DNA of 64,000 bases from contig CAMCVS010000012.1 in assembly GCA_945881965.1 (NCBI GenBank), positions 28,367-92,366 of the forward strand. Direction: 5' to 3'. A program made the position numbers and the translations under genes. Below are positions 31,556-40,824 of this stretch, piece by piece. The notes beneath the pieces are model-generated. The model was not told the origin of the DNA. It ran no database searches and was given only the letters and a program-made list of their open reading frames with translations. Origin of the DNA: Paracoccus haematequi (GTDB lineage: Bacteria; Pseudomonadota; Alphaproteobacteria; Rhodobacterales; Rhodobacteraceae). Position 1 is the first letter of the stretch, and the number at the start of each line of letters is the position of its first letter.

Positions 31556-32691
31556 TCCTGCGTCTGGTTCTATTGTCTTTGCTGGCCTCACCCGTGGCCG
31601 CGCAAAGCCTTGACGATCTGCAAGCCGCCGAGGCCGCGCGCATCGCCGCCATCCGGCTGGATGAGGCGGCGGCGCAGCTGACCGCCGCCGACAGCGCGCG
31701 TGACCGCGTGGCTGCCCTGTCGGAAACCGTGCGCGCCTTTGAGGATGGCCTTGAGGCGCTGCGCGACGGGCTGCGGCGCGCGGCCCTGCGCGAGGCGCGG
31801 CTGACCCGCGAATTGGCCGCGCGCGAGGCGGAAATCGCCGATCTCTTGGGCGCTTTGCAAAGCATGGGGCGCGGGGCCGCGCCGACGGCGTTTCTGCATC
31901 CGGCGGGGGCCTTGGGCACGGCACGCGCCGGGATGATCCTGTCCGATGTTGCGCCTGCGCTGAACACCCGCGCCGCAGACTTGCGCACCCGTCTGGACGA
32001 GGTGCGCATCCTGCGCGCCTTGCAGGAAAGCGCCGCCGCGACATTGGCCAAGGGCCTTGACGGCGCGCAGACCGCGCGCACCGACCTGAGCCAAGCGATT
32101 GCCAACCGCCAACCCCTGCCGCGCAAATTCACCGAAGACCCGGTTCGCACCGCGATCCTGATTGCCTCGACCGAGACGCTCGAAGGCTTTGCCTCGGGCC
32201 TGTCGGAAATGGCGCGCGATGAAACCGACGTCGAACTGCCCGACATCACCGCGCAGAAGGGCCGTCTGGCCTTGCCGGTCGCGGGTCGCCTGATCCGCCG
32301 CGCGAATGAGGCGGACGCCGCCGGGGTCGCGCGCCCCGGTGTGGTGCTGGCCACCCGTCCCCGCGCGCTGGTCACGGCCCCCGCCGCCGCCACGATCCGC
32401 TATCTGGGGCCGCTTCTGGACTACGGAAACGTGATCATCCTGGAACCGGGGCCGGGCACTCTGTTGGTGTTGGCGGGTCTTGATCTGGTCTATGGTGCAA
32501 CCGGAGAGGTGGTGCCTGCCGGGGCACCGCTGGGGCTGATGGGCGGATCGGACAGCAATCCGGACGCCATTTTGCCGGAAAACACCGAAGGCACTGGCAG
32601 CGGGCGGCCGGAAACGCTCTATATCGAGATCAGAGTGGACCAAAGCCCGGTCGATCCGGCAGAATGGTTCGATGCATTGAAGGATGGATGA
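31552..32691 (+). CDS. EnvC-like murein hydrolase activator (LytM/M23)
   Basis: 379 residues with a signal peptide (M-I-L-R-L-V-L-L-S-L-L-A-S-P-V-A-A-Q). A long coiled-coil region (~20-215, A/E/R-rich heptads) precedes a C-terminal LytM domain (~260-370). In the LytM part the usual zinc ligands are replaced: the H-x-H-L block reads 'GPGTLLVLAGLDLVYGATGE'. The domain is therefore probably catalytically dead, like EnvC, and activates an amidase for cell separation. It sits between gpmI and ctpA, the order commonly seen in alphaproteobacteria. Confidence 0.88.
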   Translation: MILRLVLLSLLASPVAAQSLDDLQAAEAARIAAIRLDEAAAQLTAADSARDRVAALSETVRAFEDGLEALRDGLRRAALREARLTRELAAREAEIADLLGALQSMGRGAAPTAFLHPAGALGTARAGMILSDVAPALNTRAADLRTRLDEVRILRALQESAAATLAKGLDGAQTARTDLSQAIANRQPLPRKFTEDPVRTAILIASTETLEGFASGLSEMARDETDVELPDITAQKGRLALPVAGRLIRRANEADAAGVARPGVVLATRPRALVTAPAAATIRYLGPLLDYGNVIILEPGPGTLLVLAGLDLVYGATGEVVPAGAPLGLMGGSDSNPDAILPENTEGTGSGRPETLYIEIRVDQSPVDPAEWFDALKDG

Positions 32692-32694
32692 CAG

Positions 32695-34026
32695 ATGAAG
32701 AAGTTCGTTCTGGCCGCGCTTGGCGGAACCCTGATCGGCGCGATTGCCACGACGCAAGTGGCCGGGCCGCTGCTGGCGCAAGAGGCGGCGAAAACCACGG
32801 TGTACGAACAGCTTGATCTGTTCGGTGACATCTTTGACCGCATCCGCGCGCAATATGTCGAAGAGGTGGACGAGCAGAAGCTGATCGAGGCCGCGATCAA
32901 CGGCATGCTCACCTCGCTCGACCCCCATTCCAGCTATCTGGCCCCCGAGGCCGCCGCCGACATGCGCACACAGACGCGTGGCGAATTTGGCGGGCTGGGC
33001 ATCGAGGTCACCCAAGAGGATGGTTTCGTCAAGGTCGTCTCGCCCATCGACGGCACCCCTGCGGATGCCGCCGGGATTGAGTCCGGCGATTTCATCACCC
33101 ATGTCGATGGCGAATCGCTGTTGGGGCTGCCCTTGGATGACGCGGTCGAGATGATGCGCGGTCCGGTTGGGTCGGAAATCATCGTGACCATCGTGCGCAA
33201 GGATGTGCCCGAACCCTTTGACGTGTCCATCGTCCGTGACACGATCAAACTGACCGCTGTGCGCGCCCGGACCGAAGGCAAATCTGTGGTGCTGCGCGTG
33301 ACCACCTTCAACGACCAGACCTATGCCAATCTGGAATCCGGTCTGGCCAAGGCCGTCGAAGAGGCGGGCGGCATGGACGCCGTGTCGGGCGTGGTGCTGG
33401 ACCTGCGCAACAACCCCGGCGGTCTGCTGACCCAGGCGATCAAGGTGTCGGATGCCTTCCTCGACAAGGGCGAAATCGTGTCCACCCGTGGCCGCAACCC
33501 GTCCGAAGGCGACCGTTACAACGCCACCCCCGGCGATCTGGCGCAGGCCAAGCCGGTTGTGGTGCTGATCAACGGCGGGTCGGCCTCGGCGTCGGAAATC
33601 GTCGCGGGCGCGTTGCAGGATCATCGCCGCGCCATCGTCATCGGCACCAAATCCTTCGGCAAAGGATCGGTCCAGACGGTGATGCCGCTGAAGGGTGAGG
33701 GCGCGATGCGCCTGACCACGGCGCGCTATTACACGCCGTCAGGCCGGTCGATCCAGAACCTTGGCGTGACGCCCGATATCCTGGTGGAACAGCCCCGCCG
33801 CGATCCGGCTGCCGAACCCGAGGCCGAGGCCAAGCCCGATGGCCGGTCCGAGGCCGACCTGCGCGGCACCCTGCGCAATGACAGCCTGACCGAAGACGAA
33901 ATCCGTCTGATCGAAGAGGATCGCGCCCGCGCCGAAGAGGCCGCGAAACTGCGCGTCGATGATTACCAGTTGGCCTATGCGCTGGATATCCTCAAGGGCA
34001 TGGCGGCGCTGCAACCGAAACAGTGA
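32695..34026 (+). CDS. ctpA: Carboxyl-terminal processing protease (S41)
   Basis: 443 residues. A signal/anchor ([17 protein letters not shown]) leads to the substrate-entry segment, a PDZ domain (~95-180, G-L-G-I-E-V) and the S41 core. The catalytic Ser lies in '[20 protein letters not shown]' and the Lys in '[16 protein letters not shown]'. The C-terminal ~70 residues are charged. It acts in the periplasm on envelope proteins and probably peptidoglycan hydrolases, fitting its place three bases after the EnvC-like gene. Confidence 0.95.
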   Translation: MKKFVLAALGGTLIGAIATTQVAGPLLAQEAAKTTVYEQLDLFGDIFDRIRAQYVEEVDEQKLIEAAINGMLTSLDPHSSYLAPEAAADMRTQTRGEFGGLGIEVTQEDGFVKVVSPIDGTPADAAGIESGDFITHVDGESLLGLPLDDAVEMMRGPVGSEIIVTIVRKDVPEPFDVSIVRDTIKLTAVRARTEGKSVVLRVTTFNDQTYANLESGLAKAVEEAGGMDAVSGVVLDLRNNPGGLLTQAIKVSDAFLDKGEIVSTRGRNPSEGDRYNATPGDLAQAKPVVVLINGGSASASEIVAGALQDHRRAIVIGTKSFGKGSVQTVMPLKGEGAMRLTTARYYTPSGRSIQNLGVTPDILVEQPRRDPAAEPEAEAKPDGRSEADLRGTLRNDSLTEDEIRLIEEDRARAEEAAKLRVDDYQLAYALDILKGMAALQPKQ

Positions 34027-34106
34027 CGCAGACGCCGCGCGGGCCCATACCGGGTTTCCCCGCGCGGCGTTGTCGGTTACGACAGGGCCAACCGCAGGAG
34101 GCCCCG

Positions 34107-34607
34107 ATGGCGCAGACACTGACCCCCGACCAGATCGCGAAACTGCCCTATCGCCGCAATGTGGGCGTGATGCTGGTGAATAACGCCGGCCATGTATTCG
34201 TCGGCCAGCGGCTGGATAGCGACGGCCCCGCCTGGCAAATGCCACAGGGCGGCATCGACGACGGCGAAGACCCGCAGGCGGCGGCGCTGCGCGAATTGGC
34301 CGAGGAAACGGGGGTCAGTGCCGATCTGGTCACGGTGGTGGCGGAAACCGCGGGCTGGCTGACGTATGACCTGCCCGTCGATCTGATCCCCACGATCTGG
34401 AAAGGCCGGTTTCGCGGGCAGGAGCAGAAATATTTCCTGCTGCGGTTCCATGGCACCGATGCGCAGGTGAACATCGACCTGCCGCATCCCGAATTCAAGG
34501 CGTGGCGCTGGCTGCCGCCCGCCGATTTGCCCGATCACATTGTCCCGTTCAAACGCGACGTGTATCGCGCGGTTCTGGCGGAATTTGCCCCGCACCTGAC
34601 GGCCTGA
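34107..34607 (+). CDS. rppH: RNA pyrophosphohydrolase (Nudix)
   Basis: 166 residues, typical length. The Nudix box is complete in '[20 protein letters not shown]' followed by T-G-V. RppH removes pyrophosphate from 5' ends of RNA and so triggers decay. Also seen are '[20 protein letters not shown]' at the N-terminus and '[19 protein letters not shown]' near the end. A-G-G-A-G-G lies at 34096-34101 before ATG 34107. Confidence 0.95.
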   Translation: MAQTLTPDQIAKLPYRRNVGVMLVNNAGHVFVGQRLDSDGPAWQMPQGGIDDGEDPQAAALRELAEETGVSADLVTVVAETAGWLTYDLPVDLIPTIWKGRFRGQEQKYFLLRFHGTDAQVNIDLPHPEFKAWRWLPPADLPDHIVPFKRDVYRAVLAEFAPHLTA

Positions 34608-34624
34608 CCGATCTTTCATGCATG

Positions 34625-37477
34625 TTACCCCGACAGCAACGGCCGCAGCAACGCCATCGGATGCGCCCGCAGGCTGAATTGCGTGGCGATGTAATCCTCG
34701 ACCACCTGTTCGCCCAAGGCCATGGTGGGCAGATGTGCTGCGGGTTCGCGGTCGCCCTCGCCCTCGATCCCGGAAAACAACGGCAGCGGCGCGTCGCCCA
34801 GAATGGCGCGCGCCTGCCATTGCGCGTCGCGGCGTGACAGGCCCAGACAGGCAAAGGCATCCGCCTCGGCCAGCCGGTTCAGCATCGCAGGCGCCACGCC
34901 CGCCCGCCGCCACACGTCAGACACCGACCGATAACCATTGCCGCGCGCCGCCGTGATCCAGGCCGCGTCATCCTCGCGCATCCCGCGCACCTGCCGGAAC
35001 CCGATGCGCAGCGCCAATCCCCCCGCGCCGTCCGGTTCCATCACATTGTCCCAATAGCTGTCGTTGATCGACAGCGCCCGCACCTGCACCCCATGCGCGC
35101 GGGCGTCAGAAATGATCTGCGACGGCGCGTAGAACCCCATCGGCTGTGAATTCAGCAGCGCGCAGGCAAAGATGCCGGGATGGTGCCGTTTCAGCCAAGC
35201 ACTTGCATAGACCAAGAGGGCAAAGGACGCGGCATGGCTTTCGGGAAAGCCGTATGACCCGAACCCCTCGATCTGGTTGAAACAGCGTTCCGCGAAATCC
35301 GCCGGATAGCCATTGCGCGCCATGCCTGACAGGAACCGCTCGCGCATTTCCGTGACATTGCCGTGTTTCTTGAACGTGGCCAGCGCGCGGCGCAGGCGGT
35401 CGGCTTCGGTGGGCGTGAACCCCGCGCCGATGATGGCGATCTGCATCGCCTGTTCCTGAAACAGCGGCACGCCCAGCGTTTTCGCCAGCACGCGGCCCAG
35501 ATCGTCGGACGGAAAGCTGACCTTTTCCTGCCCGTTCCGCCGCCGGATATAGGGATGCACCATGTCGCCCTGAATCGGGCCGGGGCGGATGATCGCCACC
35601 TCGATCACCAGATCATAGAAATTGCGCGGCCGCATCCGGGGCAGGAAATTCATCTGCGCGCGGGATTCCACCTGAAACACCCCCACGCTGTCGGCGCGGC
35701 ACAGCATGTCGTAGACGGCAGGGTCTTCGGGCGGCAGGGTTGCCAGTGTATGGCGCACACCGTGATGCGCCGCCATCAGGTCGAACGCCTTGCGGATGCA
35801 GGTCAGCATCCCCAGCGCCAGCACATCCACCTTCAATATCCCCAGCGTGTCGATGTCATCCTTGTCCCAGCAGATGACGGTGCGATCTTCCATCGTGGCG
35901 TTTTCGATCGGCACCAGCTCGTCCAGTCGCCCTTCGGTGATGATGAACCCGCCGACATGCTGCGACAGATGACGCGGAAAGCCGATGATCTGGTGGATCA
36001 GGGACAACGTCAGCGCCAGCCGCCGGTCGGTCGGGTCCAGGCCCAGTTCGCGCAACCGGTGATCCTCCATCCCCGTCCGCGAGGACCAGCCCCAGACCTG
36101 TGACGCCATCGCCGCCACCGTGTCGCGCGACAGGCCCATCGCCGCGCCCACCTCGCGGATTGCGCGTTTGGCGCGGTAATGGATCACGGTGGCGCATAGC
36201 CCTGCGCGGTGGCGGCCATAGCGGTCGTAAATCCACTGGATCACATCCTCGCGGCGTTCGTGTTCGAAATCGACGTCGATATCGGGCGGTTCATTCCGCG
36301 CCTCGGACACAAAGCGTTCGAACACCATGGTGCCGATTTCGGGGGACACGGATGTGACGCCCAGCGCGTAACAGACCACGGAATTGGCGGCGGACCCGCG
36401 CCCCTGACACAGGATGCCGCGCGACCGCGCAAAGGCCACGATATCGTTCACGGTCAGGAAATAGGGTTCATATTTCAGCCGCCCGATCAGGTCCAACTCA
36501 TGGTTCGCCATGCCGCGAACGCGGTCGGGGATGCCATCGGGATAGCGGTCGCGCAGGCCCAGATCGGTCAGGCGGCGCAGGCGGGCGGCGGGGGTTTCGC
36601 CGTCTGCCACCTCGGACGGGTATTCATAGCGCAGGCTGTCGAGGGTGAAGGTGAGCCGTTCCGCCAGTGCCCCCGCCGCATCCACGGCAGCGGGGTAATC
36701 GCGGAACAGGCGCCGCATTTCCGCATCCGACCGCAGCCGCTGTTCCGCATTGGGCAATGCGGCACGGCCCAGCGCATCGACGGTGATGCCTAGCCGGATC
36801 GCGGTCAGCACATCGGCCAGCGGACGGCGCGTGCCGTCATGCATCAGGGGCCGCGCGGTGGCCAAGGGCGGCAGACCCAGCCGCGCCGCCATCGCCGCAC
36901 CGCCCGCAAACCGCGCCGCATCGGCCCCGTCATAGCCCGGCACAAGGGCCAGATGCATCTGCGCGCCCAGCCGCCGCGCCAGCCGCCCCGCGTGATCCGG
37001 CCAATCGGGCGCATCACCGGGATGCAGGATCAGGTGCAGGCCGTCCGCGCGCGCGAACAGGTCATCCAGCCGGATCAGGCAATCCCCCTTGGTCACGCGC
37101 AGCCGCCCGGCGGTCAGGATGCGGCACAGGTTGGCCCAGCCCTGCCTGTCCGTGGGCAGCGCCGTCATGCGCAGCCCCTCGGCAAAGACCAGCGTCGCCG
37201 CGGGGATCAGGCGTGGGCAGGTCATCTGCCACCCGGTGCCCAGACCCATAGGCGCAGGCGGGCCGATTTCATCGAAATCCCGCCGTTCCGCCGCCTCGCG
37301 CGCAATCTCGCGCGCCGCCGCATGGGCGCGCACGATGCCCGCCACGGAATTTTCATCCGCTACCGCCAACGCGGGCAGACCCAGACGCGCGGCCTGCCGC
37401 ATCAGCTCTTCGGGGTGCGAAGCGCCGGTCAGGAAGGTAAAGTTGGACGTGGCGCACAGTTCGACAAAGGGAATCAT
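34625..37477 (-). CDS. dnaE2: Error-prone DNA polymerase III alpha, short form
   Basis: 950 residues from M-I-P-F-V-E-L-C-A-T-S-N-F-T-F-L-T-G-A-S. The PHP domain (~1-280), C-family palm with the catalytic Asp pair in P-D-I-D-V-D-F (Asp399, Asp401), fingers ('FQVESRAQMNFLPRMRPRNF'), and helix-hairpin-helix region are all present. The protein ends at 'SLRAHPMALLRPLLSG', exactly where other DnaE2 proteins continue into an OB-fold of roughly 100 residues. Only 17 bases separate its stop from the end of rppH. No imuA or imuB gene adjoins it. A near-consensus SOS box lies 12 bases upstream of the start. It is damage-induced translesion synthesis by family; activity of this short form is uncertain. 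Confidence 0.9.
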   Translation of the reverse strand: MIPFVELCATSNFTFLTGASHPEELMRQAARLGLPALAVADENSVAGIVRAHAAAREIAREAAERRDFDEIGPPAPMGLGTGWQMTCPRLIPAATLVFAEGLRMTALPTDRQGWANLCRILTAGRLRVTKGDCLIRLDDLFARADGLHLILHPGDAPDWPDHAGRLARRLGAQMHLALVPGYDGADAARFAGGAAMAARLGLPPLATARPLMHDGTRRPLADVLTAIRLGITVDALGRAALPNAEQRLRSDAEMRRLFRDYPAAVDAAGALAERLTFTLDSLRYEYPSEVADGETPAARLRRLTDLGLRDRYPDGIPDRVRGMANHELDLIGRLKYEPYFLTVNDIVAFARSRGILCQGRGSAANSVVCYALGVTSVSPEIGTMVFERFVSEARNEPPDIDVDFEHERREDVIQWIYDRYGRHRAGLCATVIHYRAKRAIREVGAAMGLSRDTVAAMASQVWGWSSRTGMEDHRLRELGLDPTDRRLALTLSLIHQIIGFPRHLSQHVGGFIITEGRLDELVPIENATMEDRTVICWDKDDIDTLGILKVDVLALGMLTCIRKAFDLMAAHHGVRHTLATLPPEDPAVYDMLCRADSVGVFQVESRAQMNFLPRMRPRNFYDLVIEVAIIRPGPIQGDMVHPYIRRRNGQEKVSFPSDDLGRVLAKTLGVPLFQEQAMQIAIIGAGFTPTEADRLRRALATFKKHGNVTEMRERFLSGMARNGYPADFAERCFNQIEGFGSYGFPESHAASFALLVYASAWLKRHHPGIFACALLNSQPMGFYAPSQIISDARAHGVQVRALSINDSYWDNVMEPDGAGGLALRIGFRQVRGMREDDAAWITAARGNGYRSVSDVWRRAGVAPAMLNRLAEADAFACLGLSRRDAQWQARAILGDAPLPLFSGIEGEGDREPAAHLPTMALGEQVVEDYIATQFSLRAHPMALLRPLLSG

Positions 37478-37488
37478 GCTCGCAGTAT

Positions 37489-37503
37489 ATTCATGTTTTG
37501 TTC
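37489..37503. promoter_or_regulatory. LexA/SOS box candidate upstream of dnaE2
   Basis: ATTC-ATGTTTT-GTTC on the plus strand matches the alphaproteobacterial LexA site GTTC-N7-GTTC with one mismatch. It ends 26 bases from, and begins 12 bases upstream of, the dnaE2 ATG (minus strand, 37477), the expected place for repression of an SOS gene. The divergent pmbA gene starts at 37580. Confidence 0.6.
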
Positions 37504-37579
37504 TTTTTTCGAGTCCCACTCTGCCTTGCACGCCGGGGCCGCAGGCTCTACCTCCATCACAACAACGAAAGGAACGGGC

Positions 37580-38920
37580 ATGACCTTGCAGGACATCGGC
37601 GCGGCGCTTTTGGAGGCCGCGCGGCGGGCGGGCGCGGACAGTGCGGATGCGATGGCGGTGCATGGCACCTCGATGTCGGTAGATATCCGGCAGGGGCGGC
37701 TGGAACAGGCCGAACGCGCCGAAGGCACCGATATCGGCCTGCGCGTGTTCATCGGGCGGCAACAGGCGGTGGTGTCGGCGTCTGATACTCGCCCCGCGAC
37801 GCTGACCGCGATGGCCGAACGCGCGGTCGCCATGGCGCGCGAAGCCCCCGAAGACCCCCATGCCGGTCTGGCCGATCCTGACCAACTCAGCCTGATCCGC
37901 GATGCCGATGCACTTGCGCTGGTGGACTCCTTGGGCGAACCCGCCCCCGCCGCGCTGATGGAACAGGCAAAGCGCGCCGAGGCCGCCGCGCTGGCGGTGG
38001 CAGGCGTGACACAGGCGCAATCAGCGTCGGCGTCATGGGGCCGGACCGAGGTCTGGCTGACCGCGACCAACGGTTTCGCGGGCGGCTATGCGCGCACGCA
38101 ATCCGCGCTGTCCTGCACCGCGATTGCCGGGACCGGGCTGGGGATGGAACGCGATTATGACGGCGACAGCCGCACCATGGCGCAGGACCTGCGCGATGCC
38201 GCCGACATCGGCACCCGCGCGGGCCAGCGCGCCGTTGAACGGCTGGGCGCGCGCAAGCCACCCACAGGGCGGTTCCCGGTCCTGTTCGATGAACGGATAT
38301 CGTCGTCGCTGATCGGGCATCTGCTGGCCGCGACCAATGGCGCGTCCATCGCGCGCGGCGGGTCGTGGCTGCGTGACCGGCTGGGCCAGCCCGTGCTGCC
38401 CGATGATCTGGACCTGATCGAAGACCCGCACCGCCCCGGCGTTGCCGGGTCACGACCCTTTGACGCCGAAGGCCTGCCGACGCAGACCCGCGCCATCATC
38501 GCCAAAGGCGTGCTGACCGGCTGGACGCTTGACCTGGCGTCTGCGCGCAAGCTGGGGATGACCAGCACCGCCAATGCCGCGCGCGGCACATCCGCGCCGC
38601 CGTCGCCGTCGAACTGGAACATCACGCTGACCCAGGGCGCGCGGTCACGCGACGACCTGATCCGCGACATGGGGGCGGGGCTGTTGGTGACGTCGATGAT
38701 TGGCGCGACGATCAACCCCAATACCGGGGATTATTCGCGCGGCGCTGCCGGGTTCTGGGTGGAAAACGGCCAACTTGCCTATCCGGTGAACGAATGCACC
38801 GTCGCGGGTGCGCTGCCTGACATGCTGCGCCGCATGATCCCGGCCAATGACGCGCGCAGTTGGCTGTCGCGGCGGGTGCCGTCGCTGTTGGTCGAGGGGA
38901 TGACGCTTGCAGGCGCATGA
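37580..38920 (+). CDS. pmbA: TldE/PmbA-family metalloprotease component
   Basis: 446 residues from ATG 37580, with A-A-A-G-G-A just ahead. It is the partner of TldD in the heterodimeric TldD/TldE protease, which degrades small unfolded peptides and matures some modified peptides. Recognised segments include 'GTDIGLRVFIGRQQAVVSAS', 'FPVLFDERISSSLIGHLLAA' and 'NPNTGDYSRGAAGFWVENGQ'. TldE itself lacks the zinc motif, as here. Its end overlaps the next gene by 14 bases. Confidence 0.92.
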   Translation: MTLQDIGAALLEAARRAGADSADAMAVHGTSMSVDIRQGRLEQAERAEGTDIGLRVFIGRQQAVVSASDTRPATLTAMAERAVAMAREAPEDPHAGLADPDQLSLIRDADALALVDSLGEPAPAALMEQAKRAEAAALAVAGVTQAQSASASWGRTEVWLTATNGFAGGYARTQSALSCTAIAGTGLGMERDYDGDSRTMAQDLRDAADIGTRAGQRAVERLGARKPPTGRFPVLFDERISSSLIGHLLAATNGASIARGGSWLRDRLGQPVLPDDLDLIEDPHRPGVAGSRPFDAEGLPTQTRAIIAKGVLTGWTLDLASARKLGMTSTANAARGTSAPPSPSNWNITLTQGARSRDDLIRDMGAGLLVTSMIGATINPNTGDYSRGAAGFWVENGQLAYPVNECTVAGALPDMLRRMIPANDARSWLSRRVPSLLVEGMTLAGA

Positions 38921-39683
38921 CGATCTGACGCTGTTGATCGACGCGGCGCGCGCCGCCGCAGAAGTGGCGCTGCGCTATAGCGGGCCGACCCCGGTGCTGC
39001 ATGACAAACCCGACGGGCAAGGCCCGGTGACCGAGGCCGATCTGGCGGTGGATGCGCTGCTGCGCGCGCGATTGTTGGGCGCGCGGCCCGATTACGGCTG
39101 GCTATCCGAGGAAACGCCCGACACGCCTGACCGGCTGACGCGCGCCCGTGTGTTCGTGGTCGATCCCATCGACGGCACACGCGCCTTTGTCGAGGGGCAG
39201 GATGCCTGGGCCCATTCGCTGGCCGTGGTCGAGGATGGCCGCGTGACCGCCGCCGTGATCCACATGCCCGCCAAGGACCGGCTTTATGCCGCCGGTCTGG
39301 GTCTTGGGGCGACGTGCAACGGCGCGCCGATCCGGCCCGCAGGTCATGCCACGCTGGCGGGCGCGCGCACCTTGGCGTCACGGCCCACCTATGATGCCGC
39401 GAATTGGCGGGGCGCGGTGCCCGCGCTTGACCGGCATTACCGCCCCTCGCTGGCCTGGCGATTGGCCTTGGTGGCCGAAGGCACGTTCGACCTGACGCTG
39501 ACGCTGCGCCCGACCTGGGAATGGGACATCGCGGCGGGCGCCCTGATCCTGTCGGAATCCGGCGCGCTGTGCAGCGACCGGCGCGGGGCGGCGTTACGGT
39601 TCAACAACCCGCATCCGCAGGTGGATGGTATGGTCGCCGCCAACCCCGATCTGCATCGGGCGTTGATCGCGGCCTTGCGATAA
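38907..39683 (+). CDS. Inositol-monophosphatase-family phosphatase
   Basis: 258 residues from TTG 38907. The magnesium-dependent FIG/IMPase signature is complete: 'GWLSEETPDTPDRLTRAR' supplies the Glu pair, 'VVDPIDGTRAFVEG' the D-P-I-D-G-T motif, and 'WEWDIAAGALILSESG' the C-terminal W-D-x-A-A-G motif. Substrates may be inositol phosphate, 3'(2'),5'-bisphosphonucleotides (CysQ type) or fructose bisphosphate; I cannot separate these. Overlap with pmbA implies co-translation. Confidence 0.9.
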   Translation: MQAHDDLTLLIDAARAAAEVALRYSGPTPVLHDKPDGQGPVTEADLAVDALLRARLLGARPDYGWLSEETPDTPDRLTRARVFVVDPIDGTRAFVEGQDAWAHSLAVVEDGRVTAAVIHMPAKDRLYAAGLGLGATCNGAPIRPAGHATLAGARTLASRPTYDAANWRGAVPALDRHYRPSLAWRLALVAEGTFDLTLTLRPTWEWDIAAGALILSESGALCSDRRGAALRFNNPHPQVDGMVAANPDLHRALIAALR

Positions 39684-39687
39684 CGCG

Positions 39688-40653
39688 TTACGGGATCAAC
39701 ACGATCTTGCCCACGGCCCCGCGCCCCAAGACCCGCGTCAGCACCGCCGCCGCATCGCGGAGCGGATAGCGCCCTTCGATCAACGGCGTCACCTGCCCCG
39801 CGCGATACCAGTCCAGCAATTCCACCATATTCGCGGCATAGACCGCCGGTTCAAAGCGGGTGAAATTGCCCCAGAACACGCCCACCACAGCAAATTCCTT
39901 GACCAAGGTCAGGTTCACCGCAAGCTTGGGGATCGTCCCAGAGGCAAACCCCACCACCAACAGCCGCCCGTTCCGAGCCATGCCGCGCGCGACAGTGTCG
40001 AACGCTTCCCCGCCCACCGGATCGAACGCCACATCCACGCCGCGCCCGCCAGTCAGCGCCTTGATATCGTCGCGCAAGGTGTCATAGCCGATGACGTGAT
40101 CCGCGCCCGCGTCCCGCGCGACCTTGCGCTTGTCATCGGATGACGCCACCGCGATCACCCGCGCGCCTAGGATCTTGCCGATCTGAATCGCCGCAATCCC
40201 GGTCGCCCCCGCCGCACCCAGCACCAACAGCGTTTCGCCCGCCTGCAACGCCGCCCGCTGTTTCAGCGCGTGATGCGAGGTGCCATAGGCCACCAACAGG
40301 GCACAGACATCGGCGGCATCCATATCGCCCACCGGGATCAGCCCGGCAACAGGCGCCGCCAGCATCTCGGCATAACCGCCCAGCGCCCCTATGCTGGCGA
40401 CCCGGTCACCCACGGCCACGCCCGTCACGCCTTCGCCCAGCGCCGTGACAACGCCCACCGCCTCCATCCCCGGCACAAAGGGCGCATCAGGGCGCATCTG
40501 GTACAAACCCTGCACCAGCAACCCATCGGGAAAATTCACCCCCGCCGCTTCGACCCGGATCACCACCTGCCCCGGTCCGGCCACCGGATCGGGCATATCG
40601 GCATAGTCCAATGTCTCGATAGGGCCGAACCCCCGGCAGATGATGGCTTTCAT
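39688..40653 (-). CDS. NADPH:quinone oxidoreductase, zinc-free MDR family
   Basis: 321 residues. The N-terminal GroES-like part shows 'VVIRVEAAGVNFPDGLLVQG', and the Rossmann part 'LLVLGAAGATGIAAIQIGKI' with G-A-A-G-A-T-G. The sequence lacks the zinc-ligand cysteines of classical alcohol dehydrogenases. The product is probably a cytosolic one- or two-electron quinone or enoyl reductase. It is convergent with the phosphatase gene, with 4 bases between stops. Confidence 0.9.
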   Translation of the reverse strand: MKAIICRGFGPIETLDYADMPDPVAGPGQVVIRVEAAGVNFPDGLLVQGLYQMRPDAPFVPGMEAVGVVTALGEGVTGVAVGDRVASIGALGGYAEMLAAPVAGLIPVGDMDAADVCALLVAYGTSHHALKQRAALQAGETLLVLGAAGATGIAAIQIGKILGARVIAVASSDDKRKVARDAGADHVIGYDTLRDDIKALTGGRGVDVAFDPVGGEAFDTVARGMARNGRLLVVGFASGTIPKLAVNLTLVKEFAVVGVFWGNFTRFEPAVYAANMVELLDWYRAGQVTPLIEGRYPLRDAAAVLTRVLGRGAVGKIVLIP

Positions 40654-40824
40654 GATGCGCTCCTGATTGGCCCCCCGACGCTAGGCCAAGCCACGCCCCC
40701 GCCTCAACCCCTGATCCCGCGACGCCACGTCATGCCGCGCGCCCCGGATCAAGTTCGCGCTTTGGTTCGGCCCGCCCGCGCGCTAGCCTGCGGGGTGGAG
40801 CGAGGACAACAGGGAGAGACCGCC

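Noticed and set aside
31588..33624. Long minus-strand frame of 678 codons opposite the envC-like and ctpA genes
   Set aside because: Shadow of two well-recognised plus-strand genes; no family resemblance.
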